A stretch of 47,610 nt of DNA from Bacteroidota bacterium (GTDB taxonomy: Bacteria; Bacteroidota; Bacteroidia; Flavobacteriales_F; PHOS-HE28): assembly GCA_018266475.1 (NCBI GenBank), contig JAFEAI010000052.1, forward strand, positions 1 to 47,610, given 5' to 3'. This document shows, one piece after another, positions 1 through 8,017 of the stretch. Each line of letters opens with the position of its first letter. The stretch's first letter is position 1. The position numbers were made by a program, and so were the translations under genes. The notes below the pieces were generated by a model, which did no database searches, was not told the DNA's origin, and saw only the letters and a program-made list of their open reading frames with translations.

Positions 1-4
1 AAAG

Positions 5-119
5 TGGCACAATGACCTCCGGAAACCCGGCCGGTCACATCACCTCAGTGTGGCACAATGGCCTCCGAAATGACTGGCACTGCTTGGTCCGGAATGGGTG
101 GCACAATGATCTCCGGAAT
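5..119. repeat. Three spaced 20-bp repeats, possible IS21-like element end
   Basis: The unit tggcacaatgacctccggaa occurs at 5-24, and close variants start at 52 and 100, so the spacing is 47-48 bp. Spaced internal repeats of about 20 bp are typical of IS21-family termini, and tggcacaat...ccggaa motifs of this kind occur at such ends in Bacteroidota. No transposase is visible, because the window begins here. A solo remnant or an intact element extending left are both possible. Confidence 0.45.
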
Positions 120-152
120 AGCCAGTTGAGGTCGAAGGTTTCATGATGATGC

Positions 153-863
153 TTAGAGACCCTCGAAGAGCTTATCTACAGTATGGTCCATCGTTGCCCG
201 AATAGTCGTCGTTGAAGAACGCATAACGAGCTTATCATCGTCGATGTCTACCGTGAATGGATTGCGGTAGACCTTCATGACCTCATTGTATCGGCCCGTT
301 GCAATAGGGTCATCCACTCCGCTTGTGTCCGGTTCAGTTGTGAAAGTGCTGTCGGCCATGGCCGAGTTGAAACGCACACTCAGAACCGTAGAGCTTCGGA
401 TGTGCTCATACTTGGCCGAATCCAGCGCAAGTGTCACGATGTTCCCCTCAGCACGCCATCGGCCGTACAAGGGGTCAGATTGGACCCCTGGAAGAACTAT
501 GCTTCCGCTTTCATGGAAGTCGAGATAGATGTGGACATTTCCATTCATGTCCGCGATCTGAAATCCGGGGGGCGCATCGAACGCAATCGGTTCGTTCAGG
601 TATTCTCCCCCGGTGACTATCCAACTTCTGCTTTTCAGTTCATTGATATGAGAGCAACCAACAAAGGCGAGACAAACGGTGAAGGCTACAACAGCTCGTG
701 ATGCGGCACTTCGCGTGACGGATCGGAGCGACACCCCGCAACACGGTATTCCGTGCGAGGAGTAGAGCGCAACGCCGGACCCGGCCTCCTTCCGAGCGCA
801 GCCTTGCGGAGCGAAAGAATGAGGCGGGGGCGAGCCCAAACTGCTATCCCGCTTCTGTTCCAT
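153..863 (-). CDS. Putative lipoprotein with repeat-derived N-terminus
   Basis: I do not recognise the family. The C-terminal three quarters look like a real lipoprotein: a hydrophobic stretch ends in a lipobox-like FVGC about 70 residues into the frame, followed by a soluble domain. The preceding ~60 residues are encoded by a dispersed repeat (710-845) and are Pro/Arg/Ser rich. There is no ATG, GTG or TTG immediately before the signal peptide, so the native start was probably replaced by the repeat. The only ATG (863) overlaps the fadA stop codon as TGATG, so it could be reached by re-initiation. A signal peptide that far inside the protein would be unusual; the gene may be a 5'-truncated remnant. 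Confidence 0.45.
   Translation of the reverse strand: MEQKRDSSLGSPPPHSFAPQGCARKEAGSGVALYSSHGIPCCGVSLRSVTRSAASRAVVAFTVCLAFVGCSHINELKSRSWIVTGGEYLNEPIAFDAPPGFQIADMNGNVHIYLDFHESGSIVLPGVQSDPLYGRWRAEGNIVTLALDSAKYEHIRSSTVLSVRFNSAMADSTFTTEPDTSGVDDPIATGRYNEVMKVYRNPFTVDIDDDKLVMRSSTTTIRATMDHTVDKLFEGL
710..845. repeat. Dispersed repeat copy R1 (behind fadA)
   Basis: It shares the 13-mer tcgcgtgacggat and a longer block around ccggaccc...cttccgagcg...tgcggag with positions 8278-8420. Both copies sit immediately downstream of a fad gene stop codon, in the same orientation. The middle of the element differs between the two copies. Confidence 0.7.
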
Positions 864-2038
864 CAATTCATCAACTCAAACACGCTCGCTGCCCCCTGCC
901 CGTTTCCAACGCACATGGTCACAATACCGTACTTGGCCTTGCGGCGGCGCATTTCGCTGAAGAGCTGCACGCTCAGTTTGGTGCCCGTGCAGCCAAGCGG
1001 GTGGCCTATGGCAATGGCGCCGCCGTTGGGGTTCACGAGCTCCGGGTCCAGCCCCAGCTCACGGATCACCGCTACGCTTTGGCTGGCAAAAGCCTCGTTC
1101 AGTTCGATCACGCCGATGTCCTTCAGCTTCAGCCCGGCGCGCTCCAGCACCTTGGGCACTGCGTAGGCCGGCCCGATGCCCATGATGCGCGGCGGCACGG
1201 CCGCCACATGGTATGATACCAAGCGTGCAATGGGCTCAACGTTCAGTTGTTTCAGCATGCGTTCGCTCACCACCAGCACGAAGGCGGCGCCGTCGCTGGT
1301 CTGGCTGCTGTTGCCGGCGGTCACGGTGCCCTTGGGGTCAAACACCGGCCGCAGCTTTGCCAAGCCCTCCAGGGTGCTGGCACGCGGCCCTTCGTCGGTG
1401 TCCACCACATAGCTCTCCGTCTTGCGCTTGCCGTCAGGCCCCACGGTAACATGCTCCACGGTGTAAGGCACGATCTCGTCCTTGAACTTGCCTGCGGCGA
1501 TGGCCGCCAGCGCGCGCTCCTGGCTGCGCAGGGCGAAGGCGTCCTGGTCCTCGCGGCTTACCTTGTATTCGCGCGCCACGGCCTCGGCGGTAAGGCCCAT
1601 GCTCCAGTACCAGGTGGGATGCTCCTTGGCCACCTTGGCATTGGGCACAATACGCCAGCCGCCGAAGGGGATGGGGCTCATGAATTCAACCCCGCCAGCC
1701 ACAATGCAATCGGCGATGCCGCTATGGATCTTCGCGGCGGCAATGGCAATGCTTTCGCTTCCACTGCTGCAGTAGCGGTTCACCGTCATGCCCGGCACCT
1801 TCTCGGTGTCCAAGCCCATCAGGCTGATCATGCGGCCGATGTTCAGGCCCTGCTCGGCCTCGGGCGTGGCATTGCCCACGATCACATCGTCCACCTGCTC
1901 CTTGTCCAAGTTGGGCACGCTGGCCATCAGGTGCTTTACCAAATGTGCCGCCACGTCCTCGGGGCGGGTGAAACGGAATTTGCCGCGTGGGGCTTTGCCT
2001 ACTGCGCTGCGGAAACCGGAGATGATGTATGCGTTCAT
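863..2038 (-). CDS. fadA: Acetyl-CoA C-acyltransferase (3-ketoacyl-CoA thiolase)
   Basis: This is the last enzyme of fatty-acid beta-oxidation, splitting 3-ketoacyl-CoA with CoA into acetyl-CoA and a shortened acyl-CoA in the cytoplasm. At 391 residues it has the normal thiolase length. All catalytic positions are visible: nucleophile Cys90 in NRYCSSG, His346 in GHPLGCTG, and Cys376 in CVGNGQG. In related bacteria it directly follows the fadB-type gene. Here fadB lies 6.5 kb upstream on the same strand and a foreign-looking gene set intervenes. The ATG at 2038 overlaps the stop of the preceding 148-codon gene by 4 nt (ATGA), so translation may now be coupled to that gene. The assignment is firm; the altered expression is inference. 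Confidence 0.95.
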   Translation of the reverse strand: MNAYIISGFRSAVGKAPRGKFRFTRPEDVAAHLVKHLMASVPNLDKEQVDDVIVGNATPEAEQGLNIGRMISLMGLDTEKVPGMTVNRYCSSGSESIAIAAAKIHSGIADCIVAGGVEFMSPIPFGGWRIVPNAKVAKEHPTWYWSMGLTAEAVAREYKVSREDQDAFALRSQERALAAIAAGKFKDEIVPYTVEHVTVGPDGKRKTESYVVDTDEGPRASTLEGLAKLRPVFDPKGTVTAGNSSQTSDGAAFVLVVSERMLKQLNVEPIARLVSYHVAAVPPRIMGIGPAYAVPKVLERAGLKLKDIGVIELNEAFASQSVAVIRELGLDPELVNPNGGAIAIGHPLGCTGTKLSVQLFSEMRRRKAKYGIVTMCVGNGQGAASVFELMN

Positions 2039-2481
2039 TTTTTCTTAGGTCTGTTCTTCTGTTTGATCGTGCTCCAACCCGGTGCCGGTTCGTGAGCGAT
2101 GCTACGCATGTGCTCAATGTCCTGGTACCTTTTGCTCATCTGCTGGGCACTCCAGAGGTATGCGCTGGTGTACGCATTCTCCTGTTCGGTTGAACTCCCG
2201 CCGATCCCGCTCTCATCCATTTCGATGATGCCCGCGGGCAATGGTCTGCGGTTGCCTTGCCGGGTCTTTTCTTGCTTGTGCTGTACTACCGTTAGTTGTT
2301 GCAGCGTTGGAACAGGCTCCAACATCCAAGGTTGGGCAACTGCTTTCGCCTGGGCGCGGGCGATCTCCGCTCTTCGCTCATGAAGCATGGCACGGAATGC
2401 CTTCAGGTCCGCTGCTGACAGGTCGCCACCATCGATGGTGAGGTCAACATTTCGGGGTTCGAGGATGGGTTTCGCTTTCAT
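2035..2481 (-). CDS. Unknown 148-residue protein paired with a GNAT-like protein
   Basis: I recognise no named family. The N-terminal 45 residues (VDLTIDGGDLSAADLKAF and onward) read as a short strand followed by a charged helix. The middle is Gln-rich, and the C-terminus is strongly basic, ending RPKKK. The start codon overlaps the stop of the upstream GNAT-like gene by 4 nt (ATGA), and the stop codon overlaps the fadA start by 4 nt, so the three are laid out for coupled translation. A basic partner next to an acetyltransferase fold recalls toxin-antitoxin pairs, but nothing in the sequence proves this. The C-terminal tail may have been extended when the island joined fadA. Confidence 0.7.
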   Translation of the reverse strand: MKAKPILEPRNVDLTIDGGDLSAADLKAFRAMLHERRAEIARAQAKAVAQPWMLEPVPTLQQLTVVQHKQEKTRQGNRRPLPAGIIEMDESGIGGSSTEQENAYTSAYLWSAQQMSKRYQDIEHMRSIAHEPAPGWSTIKQKNRPKKK

Positions 2482-2996
2482 TGCCCTTTGAAATAGCGTT
2501 TAACTAGTTCGGCTGCGTGTGTGGAGTTGATGAAGAGCCGGTTGCCCCGCAGCACCTCAGCGCCTATCGTGTCGATGTAGTGTTGGCGCAGCTTCGTTTT
2601 GGCTACGAAAGATACCACCCCGCCATGGCCCCGCATGAATGCAATACGGCAAGCATGGGCGATCAAGTTGGACGGGACGCCGAGAAACAACTTGCCTTTT
2701 CCTTGGTTGAACCGCGCACTTTCCAGTAAGTGCATGTGAATGTGGTCGCCTTTGTCCTCCACGCTCATCAGTCCTTGCACCAAGCCGGGATGGGGTTCTG
2801 CGGTCAAGGCATAGACCTCGTGGTGTTGCTGTTCAAGTTCCTTCATCCAGTCGAAGCGCCAGTCCTTGGTCCGGAGCAATCTGTCTTCCGGCAGCACACG
2901 GCCCACATGCGTTGCCACCGACTTGCCAGTGGCGGCATCCTCGATCGAGTTCGTCAACTTGTCGATCTCAATTCCGATGGAGGTCCTCTTAGCCAT
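2478..2996 (-). CDS. GNAT-fold-like protein of unknown substrate
   Basis: This gene encodes 172 residues if it starts at MAKRTSIGIEID (2996). An in-frame extension to 3083 exists, but the family-like N-terminus begins at 2996. The C-terminal half has the layout of a GNAT acetyltransferase: a strand with MHLLES, then KLFLGVPSNLIAHACR like a strand-loop-helix CoA site, then a helix and GAEVLRGNRLFINS. The classical Q/RxxGxG/A pyrophosphate loop is not clearly present, so activity is uncertain. It overlaps the next gene by 4 nt. It resembles conserved hypothetical proteins of Bacteroidota that travel with a small partner gene. The fold assignment is inference from pattern. Confidence 0.65.
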   Translation of the reverse strand: MAKRTSIGIEIDKLTNSIEDAATGKSVATHVGRVLPEDRLLRTKDWRFDWMKELEQQHHEVYALTAEPHPGLVQGLMSVEDKGDHIHMHLLESARFNQGKGKLFLGVPSNLIAHACRIAFMRGHGGVVSFVAKTKLRQHYIDTIGAEVLRGNRLFINSTHAAELVKRYFKGQ

Positions 2997-3203
2997 GGTT
3001 GACCAGTTGGCTGTTGCGCCCGGCAGTGTTCCCAATCGCAACGGATTCGAGGGAATTGAATGCGACGTTGCCCCGATCGGCATCCATGGTCTTACGCGGG
3101 CTATCCGCTACAAGTCCTCGGCCTGGCCCTTCGACTTTGCTCAGGGCAGAGCCTGTGGGCTTTCCGCTGCTATACCTCACGCGGAGTATGAAATCGTAAT
3201 GGA
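2997..3203. other. Island spacer with a TTCGAC-CTCAGG palindrome
   Basis: This is 207 bp without a convincing gene. At 3127-3147 it holds cccttcgactttgctcaggg, a member of the short palindromic repeat family that also occurs at 8412, 9678 and four times at 21119-21263. Confidence 0.5.
3127..3147. repeat. TTCGAC-CTCAGG short palindromic repeat
   Basis: cccttcgactttgctcaggg is an imperfect palindrome with outer arms GCCCT/AGGGC. It lies between two island genes. Confidence 0.6.
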
Positions 3204-3881
3204 TCATGAACTCAGTATTTTCAACCGGTCGCCTTGTTCCACAAGCTTGATCGCCAATTCAGAAGAATCCAAAGCGATGATCTCAAACCGGACATGCTTG
3301 TAATAGTCCTTCCGCAAGTTCATCAACAATGATCCACGAAATTGGTCGATCGGTTCGACGGACCTGATGCCGATCACATGGAACGGTTGCTCTCCTTCCT
3401 GTGTGTTGATGTAGCGGCCCAGATAGACTTCATCAACCTCGCGATAGTGGGGCATTGTACGGTTCACGGCCTTGGTGATCAACGTGCGGTTTCGTTCGGT
3501 GGCTTTGCCAAAGAGGCCTTGGGCGACCTTGAATTCCACGGTCTTTGTCGCAAGGGAAGCCTCATCCAGATTGGCCATAATGTCGCCGGTTATATCCAGC
3601 CCGCCGGATAGGTTCACCTTGATGGACTGGAGCGCATTGATGAAGCCGTTCGGAATGCTCCACCAGCCGAACAGCCCGGTGATGATTGTCGGGATGAGCC
3701 AGTGATTGCCTTTTTTCCCAGGTGGCACCAAGTAGACACTGGTAACGTTCCTCACCGTGAATGCGATTGGGGAAATAGTCCAAGCGTAAGTAATGAGCTT
3801 TCCACCCTGGGCGATCTCCTGCTCAAGTTGGCCGATCGTGAAGCCCTCAAGATTGGCCAGGCGGTACTTCATGATGCTCAT
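3204..3881 (-). CDS. Uncharacterised membrane protein
   Basis: This 225-residue protein has no name I can give. One or two membrane segments lie between residues 30 and 85, including WLIPTIITGLFGWWSIP, followed by NLSGGLDIT. The motif GWW.IP....I..I..NL.GG.D.T recurs in uncharacterised bacterial membrane proteins of this size. The N-terminal half starts with LEGFTIGQLEQEI, and a hydrophilic C-terminal domain of about 120 residues is predicted to be cytoplasmic. It lies in the island between the restriction-modification gene and the GNAT-like gene, separated from both by 160-207 bp spacers, so it may have its own promoter. Start choice between 3881 and 3872 (MKYRL) is open. Confidence 0.65.
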   Translation of the reverse strand: MSIMKYRLANLEGFTIGQLEQEIAQGGKLITYAWTISPIAFTVRNVTSVYLVPPGKKGNHWLIPTIITGLFGWWSIPNGFINALQSIKVNLSGGLDITGDIMANLDEASLATKTVEFKVAQGLFGKATERNRTLITKAVNRTMPHYREVDEVYLGRYINTQEGEQPFHVIGIRSVEPIDQFRGSLLMNLRKDYYKHVRFEIIALDSSELAIKLVEQGDRLKILSS

Positions 3882-4041
3882 TGCTCCGGTGGGATGTGCT
3901 TGCTTGCGGTTCCTTCAGTGTGGTGGCAGGGATTTGATCTCGCAATCACTGATCCGGTTTGGAATTTCCCCGGCCTGTCGTCAAGACCGTGGGATTTGGC
4001 TCCGGACTTTTCGCTGCAATCCCTTACGCAAATTATGCTGC

Positions 4042-6615
4042 TCATAGTAAGGCCAGTTGTTCTTCCATCACCAGCCATGCAGGTTGAGAGGGGAGTGGAA
4101 GGCCAAGCAGTTCATTGGGTTCCACCTTCTGCAATCCGCCTCCATAGGACCGGCCATTGCGCTTTAGCGTTTCGGCACTGATCGAGTTGAGAAGTTCTAG
4201 CAACTCCACTTCGCGTTGGGGATCCTCTTGAAGGTGCCTTGCAAGTGCAGGCTTTGGATAGAGACAGAGGAAGCCATTGGTAGCAATCGCCCTGGTGCGG
4301 TTCAGGAAGAACCGGAAGGGCGAAGAGCGCGTTGATGTGGAGCGGCCCATGTAGGACAGCAGGAAAGGTGCGGGTTCGCGTTTCTCTTGTCGGTACCAGA
4401 TGTCACGTGACTTGCACAGGTAACCATCCGGCACACCCGCTTCTCGACCCTCTTGCAAGTAGCGATGCGCTGTTGGGTAGCGCTGTTCGATCTCTATCAT
4501 TGACAGGTTGCTGTCCAGCAAGAACAATGGCTCTTTCACAAGCGGAATACCACCGCCATTCGCTTCGATAATCTCATTCTCAAGTTGACGAGGGCTTGTG
4601 AACACGGGCCGCAACATTGCGCTGGGCAAATCGCGTTCGCGCACCTGTTTGTCTGTGAGGATGAAGAAATCATTGGCTCCAGTTGCGATCCCACGGCGCA
4701 CCTTGAAGAGATCGCCAACGCTGATCTGTGCTTCGTCCATAGGTTGCGCCCCCTCGCTGTCCAGCATATGCCAGCGGGGTGATGAAGCCAGTTCACCTAT
4801 TGTTGTTGTGCGCTCGCTTGATGCTTGGCCCATGCTCGTTCCGAATCGGAGCAGGGCTTGCTGATCTGTACGCGGAACGGCTTTGCGGTATGTGACGATG
4901 CACGAGGAGACCAGCGCGTCACCGAACTGCGTCCCTTCCGGATCGAACTGAAAGACCTCGATGAGTTGGACTTTCTTGGTCAGGTAGTCCCGAAGTACCC
5001 GTCCGTAGTTCACGACTAGGAACTCAGATGGGATAAGCCACGAAGCTACGGCGCCGTCCGCGAGCAGGGAATGAGAGAGCAGGATGAAGTAGACATACAG
5101 ACCGGTCAGACCACTGGATGGCAATTGCAATTCGGTAGCGGCCCTGCCTTGCAAGGTCCGCTTTGCCTCACTGCTCATGTGATGGTGGCGCACATAGGGT
5201 GGGTTTGCGCATAACAGGTCGAATTGCCCCTTGTTCTCTGCACGGGCCGACCAGTGGATGAAGTCCGCTTGCTCGATCTTGATCCCCGAACCGGCCCATA
5301 GCTCCTTCGCTGCGTTCGCAAAGAGTTCATCGATCTCAACGCCCGTGCAATCGAACTGTTTGTCGGCTGGGGCCACCGAACGGAGTGCCGAAAAGAACGC
5401 GCCGGTACCGCAAGAAGGTTCCAGCATGCGCACGGGACTGTCCTTGGCGAGTTGAGCCACGGCCCGCTCGACGACTTCGATCGCTAAAGGCAACGGGGTT
5501 GCGAACTGCCCCATTTGATTCCGTGCCAAGGCGGACCGGCTGTCGTCAATCTCTTTCTGCTGACGCATGCGCAGCTTCTCCACCGCGTTGGAGGCATACG
5601 TTCCGGCCGGTTCAGAAACCACCGGTACTGACCCTGCGTTAGGGTCGGCAAGAGCGTATTCCAAGTCGGCGATACGATGCTCCCAGATCCAGTCGATGCC
5701 TTCAGAGGCTTCGTAACCGAGGTAGTCGGGCCCGAAGTAACCGCACAGGAGAAGCATGAACGATACGTTCGTGCCATAGCGTCCACGGAGCTGGTGGAAC
5801 TTCTGGGCTTCTTCCTTTCTACGTTTGTTCGTATTGGTGAAATCACCGGCTGATTTGGCCTCGATCAAGAGGGGCATATCACCTGCACTGCCGTGCTTTG
5901 GCTGTATGGCGCAATCCACAGGAATGTTGTAGGAGACCTTGCCGTCGCCGACCGGAATGTTCAACCGGAAGGTGAATGTTCCTGGCTCCATCGCATTGAA
6001 GCCATCAACCTTTTCCACCGGTACGAACCGATACTTCCGTTTGATGAGCCACTTCTTCAAGGTATCCAGCTGTCTGCGTTCCTGGGCGTTCCGGATGATC
6101 GGGTCGGAGGCGGCTCCGCACAACCGGTCCGCCACGACCACAGCGGCCCGTTCAATGGACTCCTGGGAAGGTTCGGTGCCATCAGCCAGCCAAGTGAACA
6201 GGTCCTGGTCCGCGAGTTCCGTGAGCAGGTCGCACACACGACCGAGTTCATCGGCCAGTTTCACTTTGGACATACGTGGCGGGATCCTTCCGGCCACACC
6301 GTCAGTTCCTTCCATGGCCTGTACCAACGATTTGCTCGCGTGCGCCAAGCCAACAAGCCGATCTCTCGCTATTGGTGGTGCTGTCGCCATCCGTAGGACC
6401 GGGAGAATCGATGGATGCTGGGTCAGCAGTTCCGGTGTCAGCTTGCGCAGATGGTGGGTGACCTCAAGCGCGGCCACTACTTGCTCCGACGTTTTCGCGC
6501 GTTGTGCCCGAAATGTCTCCGGCGCAAAACGGATGAACCAATCGTTGTAGAAGTCGATCGAACGTTCGACGTCTTCCTTCCAGATATGGGGCTTGTCGGC
6601 GTTGATCAAGGGCAT
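4042..6615 (-). CDS. Fused XamI-like restriction endonuclease and N6-adenine methyltransferase
   Basis: The protein is 857 residues from the ATG at 6615 (MPLINADKPHIWK); an extension to 6663 exists. Residues 1-320 match the XamI restriction-endonuclease family, with PD-(D/E)XK residues D234, E252 and K254 (LLIEAK), then SAGDFTNTNKRRKEEA and GYEASEGIDWIWEHR. Residues 345-857 form a gamma-class N6-adenine methylase of the Eco57I type: motif I LEPSCGTGAF (398-407), catalytic NPPY (471-474), then a variable C-terminal target-recognition half. XamI itself recognises GTCGAC and has separate R and M proteins; here both lie in one chain, as in type IIG enzymes. It would cut and protect DNA at one site. 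No frameshift is seen, so it may be active. The target site is inferred only. Confidence 0.85.
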   Translation of the reverse strand: MPLINADKPHIWKEDVERSIDFYNDWFIRFAPETFRAQRAKTSEQVVAALEVTHHLRKLTPELLTQHPSILPVLRMATAPPIARDRLVGLAHASKSLVQAMEGTDGVAGRIPPRMSKVKLADELGRVCDLLTELADQDLFTWLADGTEPSQESIERAAVVVADRLCGAASDPIIRNAQERRQLDTLKKWLIKRKYRFVPVEKVDGFNAMEPGTFTFRLNIPVGDGKVSYNIPVDCAIQPKHGSAGDMPLLIEAKSAGDFTNTNKRRKEEAQKFHQLRGRYGTNVSFMLLLCGYFGPDYLGYEASEGIDWIWEHRIADLEYALADPNAGSVPVVSEPAGTYASNAVEKLRMRQQKEIDDSRSALARNQMGQFATPLPLAIEVVERAVAQLAKDSPVRMLEPSCGTGAFFSALRSVAPADKQFDCTGVEIDELFANAAKELWAGSGIKIEQADFIHWSARAENKGQFDLLCANPPYVRHHHMSSEAKRTLQGRAATELQLPSSGLTGLYVYFILLSHSLLADGAVASWLIPSEFLVVNYGRVLRDYLTKKVQLIEVFQFDPEGTQFGDALVSSCIVTYRKAVPRTDQQALLRFGTSMGQASSERTTTIGELASSPRWHMLDSEGAQPMDEAQISVGDLFKVRRGIATGANDFFILTDKQVRERDLPSAMLRPVFTSPRQLENEIIEANGGGIPLVKEPLFLLDSNLSMIEIEQRYPTAHRYLQEGREAGVPDGYLCKSRDIWYRQEKREPAPFLLSYMGRSTSTRSSPFRFFLNRTRAIATNGFLCLYPKPALARHLQEDPQREVELLELLNSISAETLKRNGRSYGGGLQKVEPNELLGLPLPSQPAWLVMEEQLALL

Positions 6616-6704
6616 TGGTTGCAAAGAATAGTAGGGGAGTCGTGGTGATGAGTATTCTGTCAAGAGAATGTGTACAAGCTACTGATAGAATTTTGGCAGT
6701 GTGT

Positions 6705-6983
6705 TCACTTGCTTGGGTCTGGCTCTTCGTTCTCAAAGAACAGTTCAGGTGCTTCTTCCGCTTCTTCAGCTTCACGCTCCACTTTCGAGAAGCCCGAGAA
6801 CGCAGGATCCGCGAAGTTGATGAGCCTGTCCCGGCCATCAATCAGTTCAAAGCGATACTCTGCACATTCAATGGTCTTCTCTCCCAAGCTTGCCAGGTTG
6901 TGGTTGTGGTCGAACATGAAGTCGTGGCTTGTGAGAGCCTCTCTCAGCAAGGCCAGTGCATCAGGCGGTAGTGAGTTTATCAC
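6705..6983 (-). CDS. Small acidic protein of unknown function
   Basis: This 92-residue protein begins MINSLPPDALALLREAL and ends in a very acidic tail (EEAEEAPELFFENEEPDPSK). I recognise no domain. The start lies 7 nt after the stop of the PD-(D/E)XK nuclease gene and the stop is 41-89 nt before the restriction-modification gene, so it is part of the same transcription unit. The acidic tail could mimic DNA or bind a basic partner, for example to control one of the two neighbouring nucleases; this is speculation from context. Confidence 0.65.
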   Translation of the reverse strand: MINSLPPDALALLREALTSHDFMFDHNHNLASLGEKTIECAEYRFELIDGRDRLINFADPAFSGFSKVEREAEEAEEAPELFFENEEPDPSK

Positions 6984-6990
6984 GTTGTGT

Positions 6991-8016
6991 TTAGAGGGTT
7001 TTCTCCCAAGTCATGCCGTTGAGCTTCGTTGCAATTTCATCTACTGGAGGCAACTCGTTCAGTTTCTTGCCCAAGTAATCCCGTAGGTCAAAGTCGCGCC
7101 ATTTGCGGATGGGAAAAGGCGTGGATTTCTTGAAGTGGGTCTCGTAGAACTTCTCCACGATAAAGAACCGACAGCCCTTGGAAACGTCGTAGCCACCGGC
7201 CCCAACCTTCGCTGCGCCTATGATCGCCTTGATCCGGTCAAGTTGATCTTGTGTCACTTCAATGTTTTTGTCCGACTCAACATTCACGAGCTTTCCGTCT
7301 TCTAGTTCGGCCTTAACAGAGTTCACCATCTTCCCAATGGCGAAGACTTCCTTGTCACCGTACAGGCCGAAATAATGATGGTCGAAGATGCCTTTGTCCA
7401 GCGACTCGTAATAGACTCCGTACTTGAGATTCTCTTTACGGCTCAAGCCAGCCGTGTTTGCTCTTAGCCAGTACTTCGACCAGGGAAGTACGTCCATTGA
7501 GTCACAGAACTGGCGATAGTCATCTACGAGATCTCGCAACTCTATGTCTCGGTCTGAGGTGCTTGCAAGGATTGCTCCTATGACATCCTCAAAAGAGCGG
7601 GATACGATCCGGACACCTCTGGGATTTGAGTCGGCGGGCACAAGAATGCCCAAGGTCGCATCCGACACACGTTCATTGCTTAGAAGTAACAAGACCTTCA
7701 CCGCCTCGTCGCCGAATGCTTGCAGGTGCCCTTTGAGTTGATCGCTGTGAAAGTCAGTGCCTCTCTTGGTCTCGATCACCAGCCGGAAACTCTGTTGGCT
7801 AATGTTCGCGTCCGGAACCGTACCGTGCTTTATGCGACCCTGTTGTTCGACTTGAATGCCGACAGATAATTCCGCATTTCCTTCGATAAGAGTATTAAGA
7901 ACCGTTTCAAATAGTTCCGGACCCTCTTTGTAAATCAGATTGAACAACAGCAACGTGTTGTTCGTGAGGACGTTCTCGCGTTGGTGATAGCGGGGGAAGT
8001 AGTGGACCTTGCTCAT
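6991..8016 (-). CDS. PD-(D/E)XK nuclease-like protein
   Basis: The N-terminal half of this 341-residue protein has a PD-(D/E)XK arrangement: D69 in GTVPDANI, then E82 and K84 in VIETKRG, followed by DQLKGHLQAF, which fits the helix after the core. The N-terminus SKVHYFPRYHQRENVLTNN is shared with conserved bacterial proteins of unknown role that carry this fold. The C-terminal 170 residues have no motif I know. It starts 1 nt after the zinc-ribbon gene stop and ends 7 nt before the acidic-protein gene. Being next to a restriction-modification enzyme suggests a defence role, perhaps against modified or unmodified DNA. The nuclease fold is fairly sure; target and role are unknown. Confidence 0.75.
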   Translation of the reverse strand: MSKVHYFPRYHQRENVLTNNTLLLFNLIYKEGPELFETVLNTLIEGNAELSVGIQVEQQGRIKHGTVPDANISQQSFRLVIETKRGTDFHSDQLKGHLQAFGDEAVKVLLLLSNERVSDATLGILVPADSNPRGVRIVSRSFEDVIGAILASTSDRDIELRDLVDDYRQFCDSMDVLPWSKYWLRANTAGLSRKENLKYGVYYESLDKGIFDHHYFGLYGDKEVFAIGKMVNSVKAELEDGKLVNVESDKNIEVTQDQLDRIKAIIGAAKVGAGGYDVSKGCRFFIVEKFYETHFKKSTPFPIRKWRDFDLRDYLGKKLNELPPVDEIATKLNGMTWEKTL

Positions 8017-8017
8017 G

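Noticed and set aside
2997..3083. 29-residue N-terminal extension of the GNAT-like gene
   Set aside because: The extension has no conserved pattern, and MAKRTSIGIEID at 2996 looks like the family start.
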